Assembly (NCBI RefSeq): GCF_013401435.1
Contig: NZ_JACBGN010000049.1
Span: 1-36,551 of the forward strand
Length of the DNA stretch: 36,551 nt
From: Streptomyces sp. BR123
Lineage (GTDB): Bacteria > Actinomycetota > Actinomycetes > Streptomycetales > Streptomycetaceae
Direction: 5' to 3'
The translations under genes and the position numbers were made by a program. Below, one piece after another: positions 5,218 through 13,074 of this stretch. Position 1 is the stretch's first letter. Each line of letters begins with the position of its first letter. A model generated the notes under the pieces. That model searched no databases, was not told the origin of the DNA, and saw nothing but the letters and a program-made list of their open reading frames with translations.

Positions 5218-6966
5218 CCGGTACCGGTGGATCAGCGAGACCGCCATCGCGCCCTCGCCCACGCCCGACGCGACCCGCTTGACCGAGTGCGCCCGTACGT
5301 CGCCGGCCGCGAAGACTCCCGGGACGCTGGTCTCCAGGGGGTACGGGGCCCGTTCGAGGCTCCACTCGGCCGGCAGTTCGCCGCCGTTCGCGACCAGGTC
5401 GGAGCCGGTGAGGACGAAGCCGTACTCGTCGCGCTCGACCACCCCCGACAGCCAGTCCGTGTGCGGGCGCGCGCCGATGAACGTGAACATGAAGCGGGCC
5501 GGGACCTCGGTGTCCTCGCCGGTCGCCGCGTCGTGGAGGGCCAGCTTCTCCAGGTGTTCGCCGCCGTCCAGCCGGACCACCGTCGTGCGGACCTTCACCT
5601 CGATGTTCGGGGTGCGGTCGATCTCGTCGATCAGGTAGCGGGACATGCTGGCGTCCAGCGAGTCCGCCCGCACCAGTACGGTGACCCGGGCCGCGTACTT
5701 CGCGAAGTGGACCGCCGCCTGCCCGGCCGAGTTCGCCCCGCCCACGATGTACACGTGCTGCGAGATGCAGGCCGAGCTCTCGGTGGTGGCCGCGCCGTAG
5801 TACAGGCCGGCCCCCTCGAAGCGCTCCGCGCCGGGCGCCTGGAGGCGGTTGTACGAGACCCCGGTCGCCAGCAGCACGGTCTCGGCGCTGATCTCGGTGC
5901 CGTCGGACAGCGTGAGGACCTTCGCCGGGTCGTCCCGGGTCAGCGAGACCACCTCGACCGGGTGCAGGATCTCGGCGCCGAACCGGGAGGCCTGGATGGT
6001 GGCGCGGCGCGTCAGGTCGCCGCCGGACAGGCCGGAGGGGAAGCCGAGGTAGTTCTCGATCAGGCTGGAGGTGCCGGCCTGGCCGCCCGGGGCGCGGGAG
6101 TCCAGCATCAGCGTGGACAGGCCCTCGGAGGCCGCGTACACGCCGGCGGCGAGGCCTGCCGGGCCCGCTCCGACGATGACGCACTCGTAGTGCGGGCGGG
6201 AGGCGGTGGTGGCCAGGCCCAGTCGGCGGGCGAGCTCGGTGTCGCTGGGGGCGGAGAGCACAGAGCCGTCCGGGAAGCGGACCAGGGGCAGGGGCGCGTC
6301 GGGCTGGGCCGCGATCAGGGTCAGCGCCTCCGGGTCCCGCTCGACGTTGAGGAAGCGGAACGGCTGGCCGTTGCGGGTGAAGAAGTCGCGGACGGCGTGC
6401 GTGCCGGGGGCGACCAGGTGGCCGGCGACGATGATGCCGTCGTACGCGGGGCGGTAGGTGGCGAGCCAGTCCGAGAGCAGGTCGTCCAGGACCGGGAAGA
6501 GCCGCTCGTGCGGCGGGTCCCACGGCTTGAGCAGGTAGTAGTCCAGCCGGACGCGGTTGATGGCGGTGATGGCCGCGTCCGTCTCGGCGTACGCGGTGAG
6601 CAGCACCCGGCGGGCGTCGGGGAAGCGGCTGACGGCTTCGAGGAGGAATTCGACCCCGGTGACGTCGGGCATCCGCTGGTCGACGAGGAACAGCGCCGGG
6701 TCGTGGCCGCGCTCGTCGAGGGAGTCGAGGATCTTGAGGGCGTCGGCGGCCGAGGAGGCGCCGAGGACCCGGTACCGGTCGCCGTAGGCGCTGCGCAGGT
6801 CGCGGCGGACGGCGCGCAGCACCTGCGGGTCGTCGTCCACGGCCAGGATGACAGGCTTCCGGTTCTCCGCCCGCTCGGCGGCCGCGGCGGTGGCCGTGGT
6901 TGCCGTGCCGGCCGTGGTCGTGGCGGCAGCAGTCGCGCCCGTGGTGCGCTCGGGGGCGGCACTCAT
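5206..6966 (-). CDS. Fused response regulator receiver / thioredoxin-reductase-like flavoprotein
   Basis: A 586-residue two-part protein. After an Ala/Thr-rich tail (1-35), residues about 38-160 form a receiver domain with acidic pocket Asp44-46, phospho-acceptor Asp96 (LFLVDQRMP), Thr124 and Lys147. A linker follows, then an FAD/NAD(P)-binding reductase: FAD site VIVGAGPAGLAAGVYAA, a second dinucleotide site YIVGGANSAGQAAVHFAK, and a C-terminal GVFAAGDVR. The redox-active CxxC of true thioredoxin reductases is replaced by SSACISQ with a single Cys, so disulfide reduction by the usual route is unlikely. ATG 6966 overlaps the UBP zinc-finger stop by ATGA, so the two are co-translated. The kinase partner is probably a cyclic-nucleotide-domain histidine kinase such as the one at 29550-31076 (inference). 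Confidence 0.88.
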   Translation of the reverse strand: MSAAPERTTGATAAATTTAGTATTATAAAAERAENRKPVILAVDDDPQVLRAVRRDLRSAYGDRYRVLGASSAADALKILDSLDERGHDPALFLVDQRMPDVTGVEFLLEAVSRFPDARRVLLTAYAETDAAITAINRVRLDYYLLKPWDPPHERLFPVLDDLLSDWLATYRPAYDGIIVAGHLVAPGTHAVRDFFTRNGQPFRFLNVERDPEALTLIAAQPDAPLPLVRFPDGSVLSAPSDTELARRLGLATTASRPHYECVIVGAGPAGLAAGVYAASEGLSTLMLDSRAPGGQAGTSSLIENYLGFPSGLSGGDLTRRATIQASRFGAEILHPVEVVSLTRDDPAKVLTLSDGTEISAETVLLATGVSYNRLQAPGAERFEGAGLYYGAATTESSACISQHVYIVGGANSAGQAAVHFAKYAARVTVLVRADSLDASMSRYLIDEIDRTPNIEVKVRTTVVRLDGGEHLEKLALHDAATGEDTEVPARFMFTFIGARPHTDWLSGVVERDEYGFVLTGSDLVANGGELPAEWSLERAPYPLETSVPGVFAAGDVRAHSVKRVASGVGEGAMAVSLIHRYRSMG

Positions 6967-7235
6967 GCCGGATCCAGCATCAGCTTGTCGGCGTAGCACC
7001 AGGCCCAGGCCTCGCCCGGCTCGTGGGAGGCCGCGATCGGGTGGTCGGTGGTGCGGAAGTGCCGGGTGGCGTGGCGGTTCTTGGAGGAGTCACAGCATCC
7101 GACGTGCCCGCAGCTCAGGCACATCCGCAGGTGCACCCAGCTGTCGCCGAGGGCCAGGCATTCCTCGCAGCCCTCGCTGCCCGGTTTCACCGGGCGTATC
7201 CGATCGGTGTGTGTGCACAACAGGCCCGTGGTCAT
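6963..7235 (-). CDS. UBP-type zinc finger protein
   Basis: A 90-residue single-domain protein with the zinc-binding pattern of ubiquitin-hydrolase zinc fingers (ZnF-UBP). It shows CTHTD near the start, then CEECLALGDSWVHLRMCLSCGHVGCCDSS, and HATRHFRTTDHPIAASHEPGEAWAWCY. In eukaryotes this fold reads a free ubiquitin C-terminus. Bacteria lack ubiquitin, so the role here is unknown, possibly binding a C-terminal tail or acting as a redox or zinc partner. It is first in a two-gene unit with the receiver-flavoprotein. The two families occur together in many actinobacteria as I recall. The start is ATG 7235 after a purine-rich leader. Confidence 0.88.
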   Translation of the reverse strand: MTTGLLCTHTDRIRPVKPGSEGCEECLALGDSWVHLRMCLSCGHVGCCDSSKNRHATRHFRTTDHPIAASHEPGEAWAWCYADKLMLDPA

Positions 7236-7516
7236 CGTCCCCGTCCCTCTCCTCGTCCGCGCAGTGCTCTTCCTCCGCGCGCCCGTGATTCACGGCGCGT
7301 CCAGACCATAGGCGGCGGGTGCCCGAACGGTTCAGTGATTCGGCCGAAGTCAGGAAGTCCCGCGACTACTTCATGAACTCCGCGGACGACTACGTGAGGT
7401 GACCCCACCAGGTGCGCCGCTACCTCACGAAGTCGCACACCGGCGCTTTGACGCAGGCTCCCGGGCACAAGCAGGGTGGTGGACGCCAACACAACAGGCG
7501 GCGCCTGGAGGAATCC
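7236..7516. other. Divergent intergenic region between the UBP pair and the 24-kb block
   Basis: This 281-nt gap must contain promoters for both directions. It holds an 8-bp inverted repeat (CGTGAGGT 7393-7400, ACCTCACG 7422-7429), a TTCATGAA palindrome (7370-7377) and the promoter listed at 7448-7477. No small gene is convincing here. Confidence 0.5.
7448..7477 (+). promoter_or_regulatory. Promoter candidate for the 24-kb metabolic block
   Basis: TTGACG (7448-7453) and CAGGGT (7472-7477) are 18 nt apart, close to the HrdB consensus of Streptomyces. It lies 40 nt before GTG 7517, with an inverted repeat (7393-7429) upstream as a possible operator. Confidence 0.5.
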
Positions 7517-8341
7517 GTGAGCAGAAAGATTCTGGTCATTGTCTCCGAACACGGTTACTGGGCGGAGGAACTGATAGGCCCGGTCTCGAAGTTCGACGAG
7601 CGGGGCTACGAGGTCGTGTTCGCCACGCCGACCGGTAAGCGCGCGCACGCACTTCCGCCGAGCCTCGACGAGAACTACATCGACCCCCCGCTGGGCCGCT
7701 CGGTGACCACCGAGGAGAACGCCCGGCTGGGCCGGGAATTCGAGCAGTCGAGCCGGCTGGACTCGCCGCTGGACATCGAGGCGTGGGTGCCCGAGCGCCC
7801 GTACACGAGCGACGAGGGCTATCTGCGCAAGCTGGAGCAGTACCACCGCGACCTGGACCGGCTCGCGCAGGACATCGCCGAGTACGACGCGGTCCTCATC
7901 GTCGGCGGCAGCGGCCCCATCGCCGACCTGGCCAACAACGAGCGCGTGCACGCGCTGATCCTGGCCTTCCGGGACGCCGGCAAGGTCGTGGCGGCCGAAT
8001 GCTACGGCGTCGCCTGCCTGGCCTTCGCCCGCGACTGGGGCGACCGCAAGAGCATCATCTGGGGCAAGCACGTCACCGGCCACTGCAAGGAGTACGACTA
8101 CAAGGACGGCACCGGATTCCTCGGCACCGATTTCAACATGGGCCCGCCGCCGTACCCGCTGGAGTACATCCTGCGCGACGCGACCGGCCCGGACGGGGCC
8201 TACCACGGGAATTTCGGCCACCCGCTGTCGGTGATCGTCGACCACCCGTTCGTGACCGGCCGTTCCACCCCCGACTCATATCTCACGGGGCAGAAGATCG
8301 TGGAAGTCCTGGAGGACGGCCTCACCCGTTACGGCTGGTGA
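7517..8341 (+). CDS. DJ-1/PfpI superfamily protein (first of three)
   Basis: A 274-residue class I glutamine-amidotransferase-like protein. Members act as glyoxalase III or deglycases, chaperones, amidases or isonitrile hydratases. The nucleophile elbow is AECYGVACLAF with Cys162, and the conserved acid is in YWAEELIGP (Glu17/18). The length and long insert (residues about 60-115) are like Hsp31-type members. GGAGGAA (7507-7513) precedes GTG 7517 by a few nt, so earlier in-frame starts such as 7412 are rejected. It opens the same-strand block and is followed 43 nt later by the ThDP enzyme. Neighbours suggest handling of reactive carbonyls, but the substrate is unknown. Confidence 0.85.
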   Translation: MSRKILVIVSEHGYWAEELIGPVSKFDERGYEVVFATPTGKRAHALPPSLDENYIDPPLGRSVTTEENARLGREFEQSSRLDSPLDIEAWVPERPYTSDEGYLRKLEQYHRDLDRLAQDIAEYDAVLIVGGSGPIADLANNERVHALILAFRDAGKVVAAECYGVACLAFARDWGDRKSIIWGKHVTGHCKEYDYKDGTGFLGTDFNMGPPPYPLEYILRDATGPDGAYHGNFGHPLSVIVDHPFVTGRSTPDSYLTGQKIVEVLEDGLTRYGW

Positions 8342-8384
8342 TCCCTGCGGTAATCCGGAGACTCTCCAGAAAGAGGGGGAATTC

Positions 8385-10028
8385 ATGGGAGCCACTCCCG
8401 GACGGGAAAGGCTGATCGAGCAGTTCAAGGCCGACGGCCTGACGGTGATGTTCGGAAATCCGGGGACGGTGGAGCAGGGATTCCTCGACGCGGTGGACGC
8501 CGCAGAGGACTTCCGGTACGTCCTTGCCCTCCAGGAGACGGTGGCCGCCGGCATCGCCGACGGCTACGCGCGGGCCACCGGGGGTGCGGCCCTGCTCCAG
8601 CTGCACTCCGGCGTGGGCCTCGGCAACGGCATCGGCATGCTCTACCAGTCGCTGCGCGGCCACACCCCGCTCGTCGTCGTCGCCGGCGACGCCGGGATCC
8701 GCTACGACGCCATGGACGCGCAGATGGCGTGCGACCTGGTGGCCCTGGCGAAGCCGGTGACCAAGTACGCCACCCGGGTCACCGATCCGCGGTCCGTGCT
8801 GCGCACCCTGCGCCGGGCGGTGAAGATCGCCCTCACGCCGCCGCGCGGCCCGGTGTTCGTGGGCCTGCCGATGGACGTGCTGGACGAGCTCAACTCCGAG
8901 CCGGTCCTGCCCGCCACGGTCCCGCTCACCGACGTGGCGCCGTCCCCGGCCTCCGTGGGACGGGCGGCCGAGCTGCTGGCCGCCGCGGAGCGGCCCGTCG
9001 TCCTGGTCGGCGACGGGGTCGCGCTCTCCGGGGCGCAGCGCGAGCTCGCCGCCGTCGCCGAGCTGCTGGGCGCCGACGTGTACGAGGTGGACTCCTCCGA
9101 GGTGAACATCGCGGCCTCGCACCCGCTGCGCCGCGGGCAGACGGGGCACATGTTCGGCCCGCACAGCAAGGAGCTGGTCGGGGATGCGGACGGGGTGCTG
9201 ATCGTGGGCACCTACGTCTTCCCGGAGGTGTTCCCCGAACTCGACAGCCCCTTCCGGGCCGGCGCCAAGGTCGTCCACATCGACCTGAACGCCTACGAGA
9301 TCGCCAAGAACCACCCGGTGGACCTCGGGCTGGCCGCCGACCCGCGGCAGGCGCTGCGCGCGCTGGCCGGCGTACTGGAGGAGCGGCTCACCCCGCGGCA
9401 GCGGGCCGCAGCGGCCTCCCGGGTCGACGCCCGTACCCGGGAGCGCGCGCTCGCCGCCCGCTCCGCCGGGGACGGGGAGGCCGGCACGCCGATGGCGCTC
9501 TTCCTGCGCACGCTGGCCGAGCGGACCGGCGGGGACCTGATCGTCTTCGACGAGGCGCTGACGACCTCGCCGCTGGTCACCCGCTACCTGCCGCCGGAGC
9601 GGCCCGGCGACTACCACCTGACCCGCGGCGGCTCGCTCGGGGTGGGCTTCCCGGGCGCGGTCGGGGTCAAGCTGGCCCGCCCGGACCGGCTGGTCGTCGG
9701 CTTCGCCGGGGACGGCGGGGCCATGTACACCTACCAGGCGCTGTGGACCGCGGTGCGGCACGGCGTCGACGCCAAGTTCGTGGTCTGCAACAACCGCAAG
9801 TACCGGCTGCTGGACGACAACATCGCCCAGTACTGGCGGGAGCGGGACATCCCGCAGCACGGCTTCCCGGACTCCTTCGACCTGTCCCACCCGGAGATCG
9901 ACTTCGCCGGGCTGGCCCGGTCGCTCGGTGCCGAGGGGACCCGGGTGGAGAAGCCCGACGAGGCCGCCGCAGCCGCGGTCCGGATGCTGGAGCACCCCGG
10001 TCCGTTCCTCGTCGACATCCACATCTGA
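8385..10028 (+). CDS. Thiamine-diphosphate enzyme, benzoylformate-decarboxylase-like
   Basis: A 547-residue ThDP enzyme of the acetolactate synthase/benzoylformate decarboxylase family, expected to decarboxylate a 2-keto acid or join carbonyl compounds. The N-terminal PYR domain has FGNPGTVE (as in benzoylformate decarboxylases) and the cofactor-activating Glu51 in ALQETVAAG. The C-terminal PP domain has the Mg/ThDP motif from GDGG (442-445) to CNN (468-470). The middle domain carries FVGLPMDVLDE and VLVGDGVALSG. The start has a purine-rich site (AGAGGGGG). An 18-bp minisatellite begins at the stop codon. Decarboxylation to an aldehyde would feed the aldehyde-oxidising enzymes further along, but the exact substrate cannot be read. 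Confidence 0.88.
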   Translation: MGATPGRERLIEQFKADGLTVMFGNPGTVEQGFLDAVDAAEDFRYVLALQETVAAGIADGYARATGGAALLQLHSGVGLGNGIGMLYQSLRGHTPLVVVAGDAGIRYDAMDAQMACDLVALAKPVTKYATRVTDPRSVLRTLRRAVKIALTPPRGPVFVGLPMDVLDELNSEPVLPATVPLTDVAPSPASVGRAAELLAAAERPVVLVGDGVALSGAQRELAAVAELLGADVYEVDSSEVNIAASHPLRRGQTGHMFGPHSKELVGDADGVLIVGTYVFPEVFPELDSPFRAGAKVVHIDLNAYEIAKNHPVDLGLAADPRQALRALAGVLEERLTPRQRAAAASRVDARTRERALAARSAGDGEAGTPMALFLRTLAERTGGDLIVFDEALTTSPLVTRYLPPERPGDYHLTRGGSLGVGFPGAVGVKLARPDRLVVGFAGDGGAMYTYQALWTAVRHGVDAKFVVCNNRKYRLLDDNIAQYWRERDIPQHGFPDSFDLSHPEIDFAGLARSLGAEGTRVEKPDEAAAAAVRMLEHPGPFLVDIHI

Positions 10029-10080
10029 GCCGGCACCCGCATCCGAGCCGGCATCCACATCCGAGCCGGCACGCGCATCC
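10027..10080. repeat. 18-bp minisatellite, three copies
   Basis: Three tandem copies start at 10027, 10045 and 10063 with consensus GAGCCGGCAyssrCATCC. A partial copy precedes them inside the ThDP gene (ACATCCACATCT). There the stop codon arises at the unit junction: the partial copy has CATCTGAG where full copies have CATCCGAG. The repeats fill over half of the 99-nt gap before the NTF2-like gene. Confidence 0.75.
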
Positions 10081-10127
10081 GAGCAGACCAGTCACGGCAC
10101 CACCCAGCACGGACAGGAGGAGACCGC

Positions 10128-10562
10128 ATGCCCGCCGAGCGGCAGCTGACCGAGGACGCGATCCGCACGTTCGCCGAGAACTGGTACGTGGCACTGGACC
10201 GGCACGCGCCGGCCGACCAGGTGCTCGCCCTGATCACCGAGGACCTGGAGTTCAGGGTCCCCGAGGACACCTTCCTCGGGCGCGAGGGGTTCGGCCGCTG
10301 GTACGAGGCCGTGACCCACCGGTTCTTCGACGAGGTGCACACGGTCACGAAGGTGGAGCCGGTCGTCGAGGGCGACCGGGCCGTGGTCCGGGTCCTCGTG
10401 AACTGGCAGGCCAGGATCTGGGACGCGCCGGCCGCCCGCAGCACCTGGCTCGGCTTCGACGCCGACCAGACGTGGACCGTGGTGGCCGGCCCGCAGGGGC
10501 CGCTGATCAAGCAGTACACCGTCAACGAGCTCGCCCCCATGCCCGGTTCGGCCTCCCTCTGA
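10128..10562 (+). CDS. NTF2-like / SnoaL-fold protein (first of four)
   Basis: A 144-residue cone-shaped alpha+beta barrel protein of the NTF2-like superfamily, which includes ketosteroid isomerases, SnoaL cyclases, scytalone dehydratases and many ligand-binding proteins. The typical opening helices (EDAIRTFAENWYVALDRHAPADQVLALI) lead to the strand EDLEFRVPEDTFLGREGFGRWYEAV. The C-terminal sheet carries VRVLVNWQARIWD and TWTVVAGPQGPLIKQYTV. GGACAGGAGGAG precedes the ATG. It is followed by two more genes of the same fold within 500 nt. Catalysis is possible but no specific residue set could be assigned. Confidence 0.8.
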   Translation: MPAERQLTEDAIRTFAENWYVALDRHAPADQVLALITEDLEFRVPEDTFLGREGFGRWYEAVTHRFFDEVHTVTKVEPVVEGDRAVVRVLVNWQARIWDAPAARSTWLGFDADQTWTVVAGPQGPLIKQYTVNELAPMPGSASL

Positions 10563-10588
10563 GCGCCGGCGAGCGAGGAGCGACGACG

Positions 10589-11044
10589 ATGACCGAAGTG
10601 ACACGGGAGCGGGTCGAGGCGGCCTACCGGGCCCTCGGCTCCGGGGACCGGACGCGCATCCTGGAGTACTACGCCGAGGACCTGCGCTGGCTGGTGCCGG
10701 GCAACCACCCGCTGGCCGGCTGGTACGAGAGCCTCGACGCGTTCCTGGAGCTGATGGGCCGGACCCACAAGCTGACGGGCGGCACGTTCCGGATGGACAT
10801 CCAGGCCGTCCTGACCGGCGAGGACTGCAGCGCCGACGTCTGCCGCAACACCGCCCTGCGGGACGGCGCCGACCCGGCGGGCACGTCCCCGTACGAGCGG
10901 ATGGACTACCCGGTCTTCCACTTCATGCGGTGGCGGGACGGCCGGATCGTGGAGGGCCGCGACGGGCTCTTCGGGGACTCGGCGACCGCGTTCAGCCAGT
11001 TCTGGGCGGCGATCGCGCAGGACGGAACCCGCAGGGACCGATAG
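10589..11044 (+). CDS. NTF2-like / SnoaL-fold protein (second of four)
   Basis: A 151-residue NTF2-like domain. Recognisable parts are the first helices (RVEAAYRALGSGDRTRILEYYAEDLRWLVPG), the HPLAGWYESLDAFLELMGR segment common to SnoaL-like polyketide cyclase relatives, and the final strands MDYPVFHFMRWRDGRIVEGRD, where the last Asp is often catalytic in the family. GCGAGGAG lies before the ATG. It is separated from the first NTF2-like gene by 26 nt and from the third by 14 nt. The three are distinct rather than recent copies. They may form heteromers or act at successive steps. Confidence 0.8.
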   Translation: MTEVTRERVEAAYRALGSGDRTRILEYYAEDLRWLVPGNHPLAGWYESLDAFLELMGRTHKLTGGTFRMDIQAVLTGEDCSADVCRNTALRDGADPAGTSPYERMDYPVFHFMRWRDGRIVEGRDGLFGDSATAFSQFWAAIAQDGTRRDR

Positions 11045-11058
11045 GGGAGGGGAGCGCG

Positions 11059-11445
11059 ATGAGCGCCGTGGACACGCGAGAAATCCTTCGGAAGTACTAC
11101 GAGTACGCCAACGCCGGTGACTGGGACCGCTGGTGCGACCTGTTCGCCGACGACCAGGTCATGGACGAGCAGCTCGCCGGGCACATCGAGGGGCTGGAGG
11201 TGCTGCGCTCGATGATGAAGGGCATGGGGACGATGTACCGCGTCTTCCGGAACCGGCCCGTGCACTTCATCGTCGACGCCGCCGGGGAGAAGGCCGCGGC
11301 CGTCTCCCACCTCAGCGCCGTCAGCGCCTCCGGCGAGGCGATCGAGGCCGAGGTCATGAACTTCTTCCGGATCGCGGACGGGAAGATCGCCTACATGGCG
11401 AACTACCACGACACCGTCCCGTTCCAGGTGCTGAGCCAGGGATGA
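11059..11445 (+). CDS. NTF2-like / SnoaL-fold protein (third of four)
   Basis: A 128-residue NTF2-like domain beginning REILRKYYEYANAGDWDRWCDLFADDQVMDE, a very typical opening for SnoaL-like proteins. It continues with HIEGLEVLRSMMKGM and ends in NFFRIADGKIAYMANYHDTVPF, where the Asp/His pair near the C-terminus lies at the usual pocket. GGGGAGGGGAG gives a strong ribosome site 6 nt before the ATG. The GMC oxidoreductase GTG follows 9 nt after the stop, implying one operon. Confidence 0.82.
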   Translation: MSAVDTREILRKYYEYANAGDWDRWCDLFADDQVMDEQLAGHIEGLEVLRSMMKGMGTMYRVFRNRPVHFIVDAAGEKAAAVSHLSAVSASGEAIEAEVMNFFRIADGKIAYMANYHDTVPFQVLSQG

Positions 11446-11454
11446 GGGGGAGAC

Positions 11455-13074
11455 GTGACGGCCGCAACTGACTACTACGACTACGTCGTCGTCGGGGCCG
11501 GCACCGCCGGCAGTGTCCTCGCCAACCGGCTGAGCGAGGACCCCGAGGTCTCCGTCCTGGTCCTGGAGGCGGGAGGCAACCGCATCCCGCCCGAGGTGGA
11601 CGACCCGTCCTCCTGGTACAAGCTGCTCGGCGGGCCCGTCGACTGGGGCTACACCACCGTCCCGCAGCCCGGGCTCGACGGCCGCCGCACCTACGAACCC
11701 CGCGGCAGGGGCCCCGGCGGCAGCAGCAACCTGTACATCATGATGCACATCCGCGGCCACGCCTCGGACTTCGACAACTGGGCCTACCAGGGCGCGGCCG
11801 GCTGGGCCCACGAGGACGTCCTTCCGTACTTCGCCCGCCTGGAGGCCCAGGAGGACGCCACCGCCGCCACCACCGGCACCACGGGCCCGCAGCGCGTGAC
11901 CCACGCCGGCCGGCACCGGCCCAACCCGGTCTCGCGGGCCTTCATCGACGCCGCCGTCGAGCTGGGCCACGAGGAGATCGCCGACTTCAACACCGACGGT
12001 CCCCGCCGCGGCCTCTTCGGCACCGGCTGGCACCACATCGACGTCGCGGACGGCCGCCGCCAGGGGGCGCTCGCCGCCTGGCTGGAGCCGGCGCTGACCC
12101 GCCCCAACCTGACACTGCGCACCAGCGCCCAGAGCACCCGGCTGCTGTTCGACGGCGACACCTGCACCGGGGTGGAGTACGTGCAACTGGCCCCGCCCGC
12201 GGACATCCCCGGCCGGACCGTCAGGGACGCCCACAGCGCCGCCTCCGCGCCCGGCCTGCACACCGTACGGGCCCGCCGGGAGGTGATCGTGGCGGCCGGG
12301 GCGATCGAGTCCCCCAAGCTGCTGCTGCTCTCCGGCATAGGCCACCCGGAGCAGCTGCGCGAGCACGGCATCGCCGTCACCGCGGCCGTGCCCGGCGTCG
12401 GCGAGAACTTCCACAACCACGTGCTGACCGGGCTGATGGCCGAGGTCACGCAGGAGCTGCCGGCGCCGGCGCAGAACCTGTCCGAGAGCGCGCTGTTCCT
12501 GTCGTCGCGCCCCGGGCTGCCCGCCCCGGACCTGCAGATCGCCTTCGTCCACGTCCCGTTCGACGTGATCGTCGGCAAGGACCATCCCCACACGGTGAGC
12601 ATCCTGCCCGGGGTCGTCCGGCCCGTCTCGCGCGGCTGGATCCGGCTCGCCAGCGCCGACCCGCTGGCCCACCCGCTGATCAACCCCAACTACCTGGGCG
12701 ACCGGTGGGACCTGGAGCGGATGGTGCAGGGCGTCAAGACCGCCCGGGAGATCTTCGCGACGTCCGCGTTCTCTCCCTGGTACAAGCAGGAGCTCCAACC
12801 GGGCTCGGATCTGTCCACCGACGACGAGCTGCGGACCTTCGTCAAGCAGAAGTCGGAGAGCTACCACCACCAGTCCGGCTCCTGCCGGATGGGCATCGAC
12901 GACCTCGCCGTCGTCGACCCCGAGCTGCGCGTGCACGGCGTGCGCAACCTGCGCGTCGTCGACGCGAGCGTGATGCCCGCGGTCCCGTCGGGCAACTGCC
13001 ACACCGCGATCGCGATGATCGCCGAGCGCGCGGCGGACTTCCTCCGCGGCAGAGAGGGGCTGTCCCGTGGCTGA
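11455..13074 (+). CDS. GMC-family FAD-dependent alcohol oxidase/dehydrogenase
   Basis: A 539-residue glucose-methanol-choline oxidoreductase, expected to oxidise an alcohol or sugar to an aldehyde or lactone with FAD. The N-terminal dinucleotide motif is VVVGAGTAGSVLANRL followed by VLVLEAGG. The FAD signature RGRGPGGSSNLYIMMHIRGH is present. The second GMC signature is AAGAIESPKLLLLSGIG. The C-terminal catalytic pair appears as His471/472 in SYHHQSGSCRMG and His516 or Asn514 in GNCHTAIAMIAERAADFL. GTG 11455 has a GAGGGGGAG site. Its last 8 nt overlap the next gene. The Cys-His in the second catalytic segment is slightly unusual. Confidence 0.9.
   Translation: MTAATDYYDYVVVGAGTAGSVLANRLSEDPEVSVLVLEAGGNRIPPEVDDPSSWYKLLGGPVDWGYTTVPQPGLDGRRTYEPRGRGPGGSSNLYIMMHIRGHASDFDNWAYQGAAGWAHEDVLPYFARLEAQEDATAATTGTTGPQRVTHAGRHRPNPVSRAFIDAAVELGHEEIADFNTDGPRRGLFGTGWHHIDVADGRRQGALAAWLEPALTRPNLTLRTSAQSTRLLFDGDTCTGVEYVQLAPPADIPGRTVRDAHSAASAPGLHTVRARREVIVAAGAIESPKLLLLSGIGHPEQLREHGIAVTAAVPGVGENFHNHVLTGLMAEVTQELPAPAQNLSESALFLSSRPGLPAPDLQIAFVHVPFDVIVGKDHPHTVSILPGVVRPVSRGWIRLASADPLAHPLINPNYLGDRWDLERMVQGVKTAREIFATSAFSPWYKQELQPGSDLSTDDELRTFVKQKSESYHHQSGSCRMGIDDLAVVDPELRVHGVRNLRVVDASVMPAVPSGNCHTAIAMIAERAADFLRGREGLSRG

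Noticed and set aside
10027..10080. Possible CRISPR array
   Set aside because: The 18-bp units are directly adjacent with no spacers, and no cas genes are present. It is a minisatellite.
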